A DNA stretch of 64,000 nucleotides, taken from the NCBI RefSeq assembly GCF_000696095.1, contig NZ_BAYX01000011.1:62001-126000 (forward strand). Reading direction: 5' to 3'. A program made the translations under genes and the position numbers. Of this stretch, positions 25,597-34,225 are shown one piece after another. The notes under the pieces are model-generated. The model did no database searches. It was given only the letters and a program-made list of their open reading frames with translations, and had not been told where the DNA came from. This DNA comes from Rhizobium rhizogenes NBRC 13257. Lineage in GTDB: Bacteria; Pseudomonadota; Alphaproteobacteria; Rhizobiales; Rhizobiaceae. Positions within the stretch are counted from its first letter, which is position 1; every line of letters starts with the position of its first letter.

Positions 25597-27453
25597 ATGC
25601 GGGGGCATCCACTCATCGAGTCGGCGAATGACAGTCTTTCTCCAACAGTACCGATAAGCCGCGTAGACATATGGCTCATCAAGGCCACGCGGTATGATGA
25701 CAATGGCTATCCGATCCGCTGGATCCGATCGGCCATTCCCTCCAACTCACTCGCCTGTGTCTGGGCCTTGGTCGATGATGCGGCGTCGCGCGGCGTGTTC
25801 GGTGCAGGCGTCGACGTACAGGTCCATGCCATCGACGAAACAAATACGCGGGTCGACATTCCAGCCATCCTGAAGAGCCATCATGCCGAGGGAACACGGG
25901 CCATCGTCATGCTCGTCGGCGTGCAGACCAACCAATATCCTCGGGCAATGGATATCGCGCGCCCATTACGTCAGGCAGGCGTGCCGGTCTGTATCGGCGG
26001 CTTCCATGTTTCCGGCTGTGTCGCCATGCTCGGCGAGGATGCCGAAGAACTGGCGCTGGCCCGGGAGCTGGGCGTCAGCCAGTTCGCCGGCGAAGCCGAA
26101 CCAGATCGCCTGGATGCCGTGTTGCAAGACGCCTTGGCCGATACGCTGAAGCCGCTTTATAATCACCTCAAGAAAGAGCCGGTCCTGCCGGGTTCGCCGG
26201 TGCCGCTCCTGCCGGGGCCTATCGTGCGGCGCTCCTTCACGCATTGGTCGAGTTTCGATCTCGGCCGCGGCTGTCCGTTCGAATGTTCCTTCTGCACCAT
26301 CATCAATGTGCAGGGCCGTCATAGTCGCTTCCGTACGGCAGACGAGCTCGAGAGGATTGTCCGCCTGAATGCAGCCGCCGGCGTCACCAAATTCTTCGTG
26401 ACCGATGATAATTTCGCCCGCAACCGCAACTGGGAAGCCTATTGCGACCGGCTGATCGAGCTGCGCGAGCGGGAGGGGCTGGAGGTTCGGCTGCTGATAC
26501 AGGTCGACACCATGGCCCATCGCATTCCGGGCTTTATCGACAAGGTGGTGAAGGCCGGGGTGAGACTGATCTTCATCGGGCTGGAAAACATCAACCCCGA
26601 CAATCTGGAAGCGGCCAAGAAGCGCCAGAACCGGATCGAAGAGTATCGTGAGATGGTGCTGGACTGGAAGCGCCATCCGGTGGTGGTCAGCTGCGGCTAT
26701 ATCATCGGCTTCCCGGCCGATACCCGGGAATCCATCCTGCGCGACGTCGATCTGATCAAGCGGGAGCTGGCGATCGATGTCCTCTATTTCAATATCCTGA
26801 CCCCGCTGCCCGGCAGCGAGGATCATAAGAAGATGAAGGATGCGGGCGTATGGATGGACCCCGATTTCAATAAATATGACCTCAATCACCGCGTCACCCA
26901 TCACGCACGCATGAGCGACGCCGAACTCGACGCCGTCTTTCACGAGGCCAGCGCGCGCTATTACGACTTCGAGCATATGGAGCGCGTGTTCAAGCGCCGG
27001 GTGCAGCTCAAGAACGGCATGCGATTGACGACGCTTTACAATCTGATTGCCTATCGCGAGGGGCCACGGCGCGAGGGCGTTGCTTTTGCCGAATTCGGGC
27101 TCGGCCGCATCATCGACCGCCATGAGCGGCGCTATGGCATGCCGCGCGAAAATTCGATTCCCTTTTATGCGCGCTATGCCTGGCGATTTGCGCGTACCGT
27201 CGCAGCCTATGCCTACACCTATATCCGGCTGCGTCTCAGCGTGGCCAAAGCTTGGCGCGCCTGGGGCCGTCAGGATCTCTTTCCCTATAGCGACGAAGCC
27301 ATCGCCGCCGTCGACATGAGCAATGATCCCCTGGTGCAGGAGACCGCTGCGCGCAGCACGGCTTATACAAAACGCCGCCAGGAAAACCGGCTGAAGGCCC
27401 GGCTTGGTGAAGCTACATACACTGACCAAGGCACCGAAGTCGCCGGTCGCTGA
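25597..27453 (+). CDS. B12-binding-domain radical SAM protein
   Basis: The 618-residue protein has an N-terminal cobalamin-binding-like Rossmann domain (about 20-190, with GTRAIVMLVGVQTNQYPRA and GVPVCIGGFHVSG). A radical SAM TIM barrel follows, with its 4Fe-4S triad in GCPFECSFC near residues 225-233. The helical C-terminus of about 180 residues is Arg/Tyr-rich. The DxHxxG cobalamin loop is not evident, so B12 may not be bound. Such proteins perform radical methylations or rearrangements on lipids, hopanoids or natural products. It stands alone, so the substrate is unknown. Related proteins are widespread in methylobacteria and rhizobia. Confidence 0.85.
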   Translation: MRGHPLIESANDSLSPTVPISRVDIWLIKATRYDDNGYPIRWIRSAIPSNSLACVWALVDDAASRGVFGAGVDVQVHAIDETNTRVDIPAILKSHHAEGTRAIVMLVGVQTNQYPRAMDIARPLRQAGVPVCIGGFHVSGCVAMLGEDAEELALARELGVSQFAGEAEPDRLDAVLQDALADTLKPLYNHLKKEPVLPGSPVPLLPGPIVRRSFTHWSSFDLGRGCPFECSFCTIINVQGRHSRFRTADELERIVRLNAAAGVTKFFVTDDNFARNRNWEAYCDRLIELREREGLEVRLLIQVDTMAHRIPGFIDKVVKAGVRLIFIGLENINPDNLEAAKKRQNRIEEYREMVLDWKRHPVVVSCGYIIGFPADTRESILRDVDLIKRELAIDVLYFNILTPLPGSEDHKKMKDAGVWMDPDFNKYDLNHRVTHHARMSDAELDAVFHEASARYYDFEHMERVFKRRVQLKNGMRLTTLYNLIAYREGPRREGVAFAEFGLGRIIDRHERRYGMPRENSIPFYARYAWRFARTVAAYAYTYIRLRLSVAKAWRAWGRQDLFPYSDEAIAAVDMSNDPLVQETAARSTAYTKRRQENRLKARLGEATYTDQGTEVAGR

Positions 27454-27515
27454 ACTAGATGGGATTCTCGATGGCTCGGACCCGCAATTCACGCGGTCGC
27501 TCGATCGTGCCCATA

Positions 27516-28439
27516 TTACCGATGCTGCCGCACGCTCTCGATAAAGCGCCGAACCACTCCGGACGGGGTCTCATCCCTGTAAGCCAGATGTAGCGGCGCA
27601 ACCAGGCCCGCTGCCTTCTCGATCCGAAAATAGACGATGCCATTCGCCTCCAGGCGCGCCATGGATTCGGGGATGATCGAAATCCCGAGGCTGGCGGCAA
27701 CGAGGCTCAGTGTCGATAGCAAGCGCGGCGCCTCCTGCCCGATCCGCGGGCTGAAACCGGCCGCGCGGCATGCCGCGATGATGCTGTCGTATAGCCCAGG
27801 ACCTGACGGTCGACGGTAGAGAATGAAAGTCTCGTTTGCGAGATTAAGAAGCGGGATGCGCCGCGAGGATATGCCGTGCCTGCGGCGTGAGACTGCCCCC
27901 GTCGCCAGAGGATGCTGATCCGGCAGCGCCACCAGCATTTCCTCATCAAGAATAGGCTCGATCACCAGCCCCGCCGAAGCGTCGACCGGCGAACGGACGA
28001 AGGCGACGTCAAGCCGTTCCGCCCGCAAAGCCTCGATAAGATCTCCCGTACTCGCTTCCTCGAGAGCAAGCGCCACGTCCGGCGCCGATTGTTTGAGCGA
28101 GCGAACCATCGAAGACACCAGCGGATGAAACGCGGCCGAACTGGTGAAGCCGATCGCAAGATTGCCCTGCTCGCCGCGCGCCGAGCGTTGCGTGGCCTCA
28201 ACCGCCAAATCTACATCCGCCAGAATGATGCGCGCTCTTTCCACCAGAGTTTGTCCGGCAGCAGTCAGCGCCATTCCGCGCGGCAGGCGGTGGAATAGTG
28301 GCGTGCCGATCATGGTTTCCAGCGCGCGGATCTGCTGACTGAGCGGCGGCTGTTGGATGCCCAGCTGCTCGGCAGCGCGGGTGATGTGCCCGGCGTCGGC
28401 AACGGCGACGGCATATCGAAGATGGCGAAGTTCGATCAT
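27516..28439 (-). CDS. LysR-family transcriptional regulator
   Basis: The protein has about 307 residues from the ATG at 28439, where the family consensus begins (MIELRHLRYAVAVADAGHIT). An in-frame start at 28469 would add ten atypical residues. The N-terminal winged helix (RAAEQLGIQQPPLSQQIRAL) is followed by a two-lobe periplasmic-binding-type effector domain (IGFTSSAAFHPLV, FVRSPVDASAGLVIE). It is divergent from the two chromate-transporter genes, 107 bases apart, so it probably controls them. LysR regulators of this type respond to small anions or aromatic acids. Confidence 0.9.
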   Translation of the reverse strand: MIELRHLRYAVAVADAGHITRAAEQLGIQQPPLSQQIRALETMIGTPLFHRLPRGMALTAAGQTLVERARIILADVDLAVEATQRSARGEQGNLAIGFTSSAAFHPLVSSMVRSLKQSAPDVALALEEASTGDLIEALRAERLDVAFVRSPVDASAGLVIEPILDEEMLVALPDQHPLATGAVSRRRHGISSRRIPLLNLANETFILYRRPSGPGLYDSIIAACRAAGFSPRIGQEAPRLLSTLSLVAASLGISIIPESMARLEANGIVYFRIEKAAGLVAPLHLAYRDETPSGVVRRFIESVRQHR

Positions 28440-28546
28440 ATGCATACATATAACATATGGGAGCGTCATTATCCATATATTGGACGTTGGCTCGTCCGAA
28501 GTTTATCCTGCCAGCAAAATTCAAAGACGAAACGACAGGATAGATT
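28437..28546. promoter_or_regulatory. LysR/chromate-transporter divergent promoter region
   Basis: This short AT-rich spacer contains two CATATG palindromes (28437-28442 and 28454-28459) and CCATATATTGG at about 28483-28493, sequences of the kind bound by LysR-type dimers. Precise operator boundaries cannot be set by eye. Confidence 0.35.
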
Positions 28547-29113
28547 ATGGCAGTTTCTGCTCCCCCTGATATCGTCGAGCGCGATACGCCGACATCAACC
28601 GAACTGTTCACCGGCTTCCTATTTCTCGGCCTGATCGGATTTGGCGGCGTGCTGCCCTTGGCGCGGCGAATGGTGGTTGAGGAACGCCACTGGCTCAGCG
28701 GCGAGGAATTCACCGATCTTCTCGGCCTGTGTCAGTTCCTGCCGGGCGGCAACATCATCAACATGTCCGTTGCCATCGGCCTCAAATTTCGCGGTATCGT
28801 CGGCGCCTTCGCCGCACTTCTCGGGCTCATCGCCGCGCCCACCGTCATCGTGATTGCGCTGGGCATGCTCTATGACCGCTTTTACGATGATCCGCATGTC
28901 CGACATCTGTTCGCCGGATTGGCGGCCGCTGCCGCCGGTCTCCTGGTGTCCATGGCGATCAAGATCGTGCTGCCCTTGCGCCGCAAGCCCGTTGCCATCG
29001 CCATTGCCGCCCTCTGTTTCCTCGCCATCGCGGTGCTGCGGCTGCCCCTGTTGCCGACCATGCTGGTGCTTGCGCCGCTCAGCATCCTGCTCACCTGGAG
29101 GCTGCAATCATGA
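28547..29113 (+). CDS. Chromate transporter family protein, half-size (first of pair)
   Basis: The 188-residue protein has about five to six hydrophobic segments. It matches one CHR domain: FLFLGLIGFGGVLPLARRMV, VVEERHWLSGEEFTDLLGLC, and QFLPGGNIINMSVAIGLKFR. Full-size ChrA has two such domains in one chain; here they are separate genes, the short-chain CHR type in which two dissimilar halves form one transporter. These inner-membrane proteins export chromate, although some members move sulfate or other anions. It overlaps the next gene by 4 bases. Confidence 0.88.
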   Translation: MAVSAPPDIVERDTPTSTELFTGFLFLGLIGFGGVLPLARRMVVEERHWLSGEEFTDLLGLCQFLPGGNIINMSVAIGLKFRGIVGAFAALLGLIAAPTVIVIALGMLYDRFYDDPHVRHLFAGLAAAAAGLLVSMAIKIVLPLRRKPVAIAIAALCFLAIAVLRLPLLPTMLVLAPLSILLTWRLQS

Positions 29114-29640
29114 TGGCGACGCTTCTTGCCCTGACCGTGATCTTCACGCAGCTCTCACTGCTGGCCTTTGGCGGCGGCAACACCATCCTTCCCGAAATGC
29201 AGCGGCAGGTCGTCGATATCCATCACTGGATGTCGGCCCAACAATTCGGCGCAATGTTCGCCCTCGCCCAGGCAGCCCCCGGTCCGAACATGATGATCGT
29301 GCCGCTCGTAGGCTGGCATGTGGCGGGCGGCGCCGGCGTACTGGTGACGTCGCTGGCCAAGTTCGGACCGTCCTCGATTTTGACCGGGATCGCCCTACAT
29401 GTCTGGGAACGCTTCAAGGAGCGCCCCTGGCGGCGCATCGCGCAGGCCGGGCTTGTCCCCATGACGGCAGGCCTCGTTACCGCCAGCGCGTCCGTCATCA
29501 CCGAGGCATCAGCCCAGGAATGGATATTGGCGGGCATCGTCGGCATCGCGGCCTTGGTCACAGCCACGACGCGCATTCATCCGCTGATCGTACTGGCCGC
29601 CGGTGCGCTCATAGGTCTGAGCGGCATCGGGCAGATGTGA
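29110..29640 (+). CDS. Chromate transporter family protein, half-size (second of pair)
   Basis: This 176-residue CHR-domain membrane protein has the variant motifs LSLLAFGGGNTILPEMQRQV and FALAQAAPGPNMMIVPLVGW. It differs enough from its neighbour to be the complementary half. The ATG overlaps the stop of the first gene (ATGA), so the two are translationally coupled and most likely form a heterodimer. LysR control from the divergent gene is likely. Confidence 0.88.
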   Translation: MMATLLALTVIFTQLSLLAFGGGNTILPEMQRQVVDIHHWMSAQQFGAMFALAQAAPGPNMMIVPLVGWHVAGGAGVLVTSLAKFGPSSILTGIALHVWERFKERPWRRIAQAGLVPMTAGLVTASASVITEASAQEWILAGIVGIAALVTATTRIHPLIVLAAGALIGLSGIGQM

Positions 29641-29687
29641 GGGCCGGTAATGCCGTGCATCCCGAAACGATCACCCAGCATTGGGAA

Positions 29688-30770
29688 TTACCTTAAGTGG
29701 TAACCCCAGTTGTCAAACCCGGCGATGCTATTTTTGACGATGGCCGTGAGGTGGCTTATCGACCAGGGAGAAACGACGTCGACGCGGGAGAGATAGGGGA
29801 ACGGCAATTGCCCATTGGCGATGACGCGCATGATCTGCTGGCGTTCGCGCACGCCAAATGTCGAGCGGAAATCTGCCGGAAGATTATCGGCGACGACATC
29901 GACACGGTCCACATTTCCCTCAACGCTGCGAACACCGTCGGTGAGAATAACCTGCTCGCCTGGCTGGACATCGTAAAGCCTGCCATTGGCAAGATAGGCG
30001 AGAACAAACTGGCTGCCGTTCAAGACCTCCATCACAGGCTCACCGGCCCGCAGGACCTGCCCCGGCGACGCAACGGCCGCCCCAACAGTCCCATCCACCG
30101 GAGAGCGGACAACGCCATTCGCATAGGCGTCCTCGGTCTTCTGGATTGCGACGTTCAATTTCGCCAATGTCTCATCAATCCCCTTTAACTCTGTCTCCAG
30201 GGAATCGCCTTCCGCTCGTAGCGTCACCAAGTCGCGTTCGGCGTCGAAGGTCTCTTTCAAGACATCTAGCCGATAGGTTTGCGGCATGATATCGCCCTTT
30301 GGATCGATGCCCAGCCGGTCGGCCGCCTGGCGCGCATCGTTCAATCGTCTGGTCGCAATGGGCAGCAATGACGCAATCACCTGACGGCGTCTCTCCAACG
30401 CCTGGCTGCTTGCCTGCGCCGCGAGCAAATTCTGTGACAACTGGGCGATGGATGCCAGGACTTCGGTGGATTCAAGCTCAGCGACGACCTGGCCCTTGGA
30501 GACCTTGGCACCCGGCGAGACATTCGTAGCCACCACCCTTGCGGTATAGGCTGCCCCAACGACAAATCGATCGCTCGTGACCAGGCCGTCCGCGTTGAGA
30601 ACGATGAGATGGCCGATCAGCGCCATGACGAGATAGAAGGAAAAGCCGATCACCAGCAAGAAATAGACGAAACGTCCCAAACGCCTCACCCGCCATCGGA
30701 CGGAGGGCGCGGCCTCCGGTTCGACAGGCAGTATCTCAGGCATTCTGTTTCGCAGGCGGCCTCGGATCAT
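29688..30770 (-). CDS. HlyD-type membrane-fusion protein of a glycan-synthase operon
   Basis: The 360-residue protein has a short basic cytosolic tail and one membrane helix (about 33-58). Its periplasmic part has a lipoyl/barrel-sandwich hybrid (SPGAKVSKGQVVAELESTEV), a helical hairpin of about 110 residues, the second half of the lipoyl motif (GVVRSPVDGTVGAAVASPGQ), and a beta-barrel domain. This is the HlyD/Alg44-C plan. It starts 24 bases after the GT2 synthase and has GGGGAGGGG upstream. It would bridge the synthase to the periplasm, as BgsB does for mixed-linkage glucan or Alg44 for alginate. There is no ABC or MFS exporter nearby, which argues against a drug-efflux role. Confidence 0.8.
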   Translation of the reverse strand: MIRGRLRNRMPEILPVEPEAAPSVRWRVRRLGRFVYFLLVIGFSFYLVMALIGHLIVLNADGLVTSDRFVVGAAYTARVVATNVSPGAKVSKGQVVAELESTEVLASIAQLSQNLLAAQASSQALERRRQVIASLLPIATRRLNDARQAADRLGIDPKGDIMPQTYRLDVLKETFDAERDLVTLRAEGDSLETELKGIDETLAKLNVAIQKTEDAYANGVVRSPVDGTVGAAVASPGQVLRAGEPVMEVLNGSQFVLAYLANGRLYDVQPGEQVILTDGVRSVEGNVDRVDVVADNLPADFRSTFGVRERQQIMRVIANGQLPFPYLSRVDVVSPWSISHLTAIVKNSIAGFDNWGYHLR

Positions 30771-30794
30771 GCCCGTCCCCTCCCCAGCCGTGCT

Positions 30795-32063
30795 TCATTC
30801 CAAAGGCACTTGTCGCCGGACCTTGATCGGCACGAAATCATCGTGTCGCGAGGTCGAAAACAGCAACTCTTCAACGAAGGTGAAAACTCTAGCATTACGC
30901 ATGACCAGAAATTGGAGGGGAGCAAAAAGCGGAACGAACGGCAACAGCTGCAGGTAATCTCTCCGCAGCAACAGAATTGCCGCCATGATCAAGGTCACGG
31001 CGTCGAGGACGACCAATATGAAACCAGTGGCAAAGAGAACGATCGGCAAGAGGTCCGGCGCCTTCGTTGCGAGATCCCCGATGTAGAGGAAGAAGACGAG
31101 CGCCGCCGCGATGGAATAAGTGAGAAACTCCAACTGATGGGCCGCCTCTCGCAACCGGAACCGGACGTCGAAGGGGTTGAGGCTATGACCGAACTTTCGC
31201 AGCCGCAGCCGCACGGCGTCCCTCTCCCACCTGCGGCGCTGTCGAAGAAGACGCCCCAGGGTTTCCGGCACATCGGTCCAGCAAATCGCATCGCGCACGA
31301 ACCGGATCGCATATCCCTTCTGGCGCAAGCGAAATGTGATGTCCAAGTCTTCGCCCGGTCCGACATCCATGCCGCCCACCTGACGCCACGCCGATCGGCG
31401 AAAGGCGCCCATCGCGCCGGAGACGCAGGTCACAAGCCCGAAATAATCCTGCAGCGTCCTGCCGAGATAGATACTGAAGAGATATTCAAGCCCCTGAAGC
31501 GAGGCGACGACACTATTGGAGGCATTGCGGACCAAAACGGCCGCAGCAACCGCACCAACCGCCTTGTTGTTCAGCGGTGCCAGCAATCGCTCGATAGCAT
31601 GCTCTTCGAAAGTACAATCGCAATCGACGACCACGAGTGCATCGCCCTTGGCAAGACTTGCAGCCAGATTGAGAGCAGCGGATTTCCCTCCCCTGTCCTT
31701 CACACTCAGCGCAACATCAATCAGGCCATGGCGAAAGAGCCGTCGCAACACCTCGCCGGTGCCATCGGTTGAGCCGTCGTCCACACAGATGATTTCGATA
31801 TTCTTCCTGGTTTGTTGCCTGAGGGAACGGACACACCGTTCGAAACTTACGGCCTCGTTATGACCTGCGATGAGAACACTTGCCGTGCCCGGCCAAATAA
31901 TCGGCGATTGCGCACGACGTGTGACCGAACCTGTTATGAAGACTGCGAGAAAGCCGAGAAAATACCGCGGAATATCAAGGAGGATCACGAACCAGAAGAG
32001 ACCGCAGAGTTCAATAAAGCTGCGCTCGCTGAGGAAGGTCCAGCTTGACAGGATAATGCTCAA
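30795..32063 (-). CDS. Processive family 2 glycosyltransferase (cellulose-synthase-like)
   Basis: This 422-residue inner-membrane enzyme has membrane helices at about 15-45 and three or more after residue 300, flanking a GT-A domain. The processive signature is complete: Asp95-Asp96 (CVDDGSTDGTGE), DCD (147-149), GED (237-239) and Q(R)RRW at 275-279. It would polymerise a beta-linked glycan from a nucleotide sugar and extrude it through its own channel. No PilZ domain is attached, unlike BcsA. It overlaps the upstream zinc-ribbon gene by 4 bases, and the HlyD-like gene follows. The product could be a beta-glucan, hyaluronan-like or aminoglycan polymer. Confidence 0.85.
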   Translation of the reverse strand: MSIILSSWTFLSERSFIELCGLFWFVILLDIPRYFLGFLAVFITGSVTRRAQSPIIWPGTASVLIAGHNEAVSFERCVRSLRQQTRKNIEIICVDDGSTDGTGEVLRRLFRHGLIDVALSVKDRGGKSAALNLAASLAKGDALVVVDCDCTFEEHAIERLLAPLNNKAVGAVAAAVLVRNASNSVVASLQGLEYLFSIYLGRTLQDYFGLVTCVSGAMGAFRRSAWRQVGGMDVGPGEDLDITFRLRQKGYAIRFVRDAICWTDVPETLGRLLRQRRRWERDAVRLRLRKFGHSLNPFDVRFRLREAAHQLEFLTYSIAAALVFFLYIGDLATKAPDLLPIVLFATGFILVVLDAVTLIMAAILLLRRDYLQLLPFVPLFAPLQFLVMRNARVFTFVEELLFSTSRHDDFVPIKVRRQVPLE

Positions 32064-33139
32064 GGATGATCCACCAATTCACGACTGGGGCGTCCAACGG
32101 CGCGATGCTCGTTCGATGATGGTAGGCCGACACGTTCCCTGCCGGCAGCGGTCAGGTGAAACGTGTCGATCCGGCGCTCATTCAGATCCGATCCTGTCCC
32201 CGATCCTCCGCAATCGACACAGCGATAACCAATGACCGGTTCCTGCGTTAAATCGCGGCAATCATGGCATTCGATGACACTGGCAGACACTTCGTAGTCC
32301 ACGGAAATGTGGCGTAGCTCCCGCCGGCATTTCGGGCAGAACAGCCCTTCGGGTTGCCTGAAAGATGCTTCCGGCGCCTGGCATGCGCAACTGAGATGAT
32401 GAAGGATCGCCTGCTCCTTAATGTTGCTGCTGCCACAGGATTCGCATTGCTCGCGAATGAGCAGGCGTGCCGAGTCACAGCGCGGACAGACGTTAAGGCG
32501 ATCTTCGAAGACGCTATGAACAAGGCTGGTTTCAACGAGCCGCTGCAGGCGCTCATCGAAATCGACGAAGCGCTCGCGCTCCGCGAAGAAATCCACGATA
32601 GCCGGAGCGTTTGGATTGGTTGCCGTCTTGAGCGATCGACCGCGAACAGCCAGATAGAGAAGCAGCCCTGTCGATGGATCATCCGAGGCAAACAGCTCCT
32701 CGGAGATCAGGGACAGAGACAGGCATATGTCGGCGACGACCGAGAGTTCGGCGGCGATTGTCCGCTCGGACACGACAGCGTCGGCTGCGGAAAAATCCGA
32801 TGTGGAGAAAATAACCATCGCCGCAGCCAGTCCCGGCGCGAAACTTTCGCTCAGCTCGCGCCAATCTTCGGCGTTTCTGACGAGAGCGACGACGGGGACC
32901 GCTGTCTTTCCACCGGTAAGCCAGATGAACCCCTCAGGCAGATGGATATGGTTTTGAACACTCGAATGCGCTGCAACAAAAAAGATTGGGCTCGCCGCCA
33001 TATCGACTCCGCGCAAATATTGGAAATATCTCTCGCAATCTGATCCGAACGCACGAACGTCTTTGAAGTTCCGCGAAAGATCCGAACCGGCGGCTGACGC
33101 CCGGCGCAACCCTCCGACGACAATATCCAACCTGCGCAA
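32060..33139 (-). CDS. Multi-zinc-ribbon protein, TackOD1-like output domain with a degenerate receiver-like N-terminus
   Basis: The protein has about 359 residues from a TTG with no strong ribosome site; ATG at 33001 would remove 46. Residues 50-140 have a receiver-like alternation (GGKTAVPVVALVRNAEDWRE) without the phospho-Asp. Residues 215-330 carry six Cys pairs: C218/C221, C232/C235, C251/C253 with HH at 247-248, C268/C271, C291/C294 and C307/C310. The phrases CPKCRRELRHISVDYEV and ILHHLSCACQAPEASF match my memory of TackOD1, described as an output domain in archaeal and bacterial signalling proteins. It heads the operon and overlaps the glycan synthase by 4 bases, so it likely controls synthesis or activity. 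The function is inferred. Confidence 0.68.
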   Translation of the reverse strand: MRRLDIVVGGLRRASAAGSDLSRNFKDVRAFGSDCERYFQYLRGVDMAASPIFFVAAHSSVQNHIHLPEGFIWLTGGKTAVPVVALVRNAEDWRELSESFAPGLAAAMVIFSTSDFSAADAVVSERTIAAELSVVADICLSLSLISEELFASDDPSTGLLLYLAVRGRSLKTATNPNAPAIVDFFAERERFVDFDERLQRLVETSLVHSVFEDRLNVCPRCDSARLLIREQCESCGSSNIKEQAILHHLSCACQAPEASFRQPEGLFCPKCRRELRHISVDYEVSASVIECHDCRDLTQEPVIGYRCVDCGGSGTGSDLNERRIDTFHLTAAGRERVGLPSSNEHRAVGRPSRELVDHP

Positions 33140-33363
33140 CCGCGATACGCAACGCGCCAGAAAAACCGGATCCTACCCTGACTGCGCTCGCATTGGCGCA
33201 TGCACGCCCCAATTTCGCGAGGTTTGCAACAAACAGGAGATGTCCAGCAACATTTCAGAAATGTTTCGGAGAAGATCTGCATTTCACATCCGATCCGCGT
33301 GCGGGCCGAAAGGCAGGCAACGATCTGCGCGATGCATGATGAAAATCAGTGAGGTTTTGGATT

Positions 33364-34143
33364 TTGAAGTCGAACGTTCGGAAATTTGTGTTTCACGATC
33401 TGCAGAAAATCGATGGCTACATTGATCCGCCAGACGCTCTGGTCTTTTTGTCGCTGATAGAGAAACAAAGGGAAGAGAACCTGTCCGGCGGTCTTGCCGA
33501 GATCGGCGTCTATTATGGCCGCTCCTATTTTCTGCTGCGCAAGCTCAGCGCGCCGGACAACAACGTTCTGGCCATCGACCTTTTCGATATCGAGGAGGAT
33601 GACGCGCAGTACCAGCGCTTCCTCGACAATGGCAAATCGTTGGGAATCCCCGTCGACGAGGAGCTGGTCATATCCGGTGACAGTACCAGGCTCGATCCAG
33701 AGGCGATCACCGACAAGATCGGCCCGGTTCGCTTCTTCAGCATCGACGGAGGGCATCTGCTCCATCATGTGGTCGCCGACAGCCGCCTCGCGAAAAACGT
33801 TCTCGCCGATCACGGCATCATCGCTTTCGATGACACCTTCAATCCCGCCTGGCCGGAAGTCACCATCGGCGTATCGGATTTCCTGCGCAGAAACAGCGAT
33901 ACGTTCGCGGCCTTCTGCATGACGAAATACAAGACCTATGTCTGCCGCCGGGAGTTTCACGATCTCTATCAGACGGCAGTCAGGGATGCCTCGCATCTCA
34001 AGCCGTTCGAGCAGGCCGAGATGGATTTTCTGGGCTCCAAGGTCATCCGGCTGCACAATCCCATCAACCGCCGGGTTGCCTACGAACTCATGCAACGATT
34101 GGGCATGAGCGCGCTATCCGAATGGGCCTATCGCCATGGCTAA
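33364..34143 (+). CDS. Class I SAM-dependent methyltransferase (Methyltransf_24-like)
   Basis: About 260 residues. The TTG at 33364 has GAGG 9 bases upstream; a GTG at 33349 is the longer alternative. The SAM-binding motif is LAEIGVYYGRSYFLL, followed by VLAIDLFDI, FFSIDGGHLLHHVVADSRLA and GIIAFDDTFNP. This order is typical of Methyltransf_24 enzymes linked to polysaccharide or rhamnose-type glycan loci. It is divergent from the TackOD1-GT2-HlyD operon, 224 bases away, and may modify the same polymer or its precursor. The acceptor is not known. Confidence 0.72.
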   Translation: MKSNVRKFVFHDLQKIDGYIDPPDALVFLSLIEKQREENLSGGLAEIGVYYGRSYFLLRKLSAPDNNVLAIDLFDIEEDDAQYQRFLDNGKSLGIPVDEELVISGDSTRLDPEAITDKIGPVRFFSIDGGHLLHHVVADSRLAKNVLADHGIIAFDDTFNPAWPEVTIGVSDFLRRNSDTFAAFCMTKYKTYVCRREFHDLYQTAVRDASHLKPFEQAEMDFLGSKVIRLHNPINRRVAYELMQRLGMSALSEWAYRHG

Positions 34144-34185
34144 GCATTAGGGGCCGCGCGATCCACACGCGGCCTCGGGATAAAC

Positions 34186-34225
34186 GAAAAAGCCTCTTGC
34201 GCCGGCCTATGCCGGCAAGCGGCTT
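34186..34225 (-). terminator. Rho-independent terminator of the 3-epimerase gene
   Basis: On the minus strand AAGCCGCTTGCCGGC and GCCGGCGCAAGAGGCTT pair with a 4-base loop and a two-base bulge, then run into TTTT. The hairpin begins inside the last codons of the epimerase gene. A second small hairpin (GGCCGCG/CGCGGCC, 34152-34174) lies between it and the methyltransferase stop, so the convergent pair is well insulated. Confidence 0.7.

Noticed and set aside
25966..27492. 508-codon minus-strand frame opposite the radical SAM gene
   Set aside because: The plus strand carries an intact radical SAM motif; this frame is only the antisense image of it.
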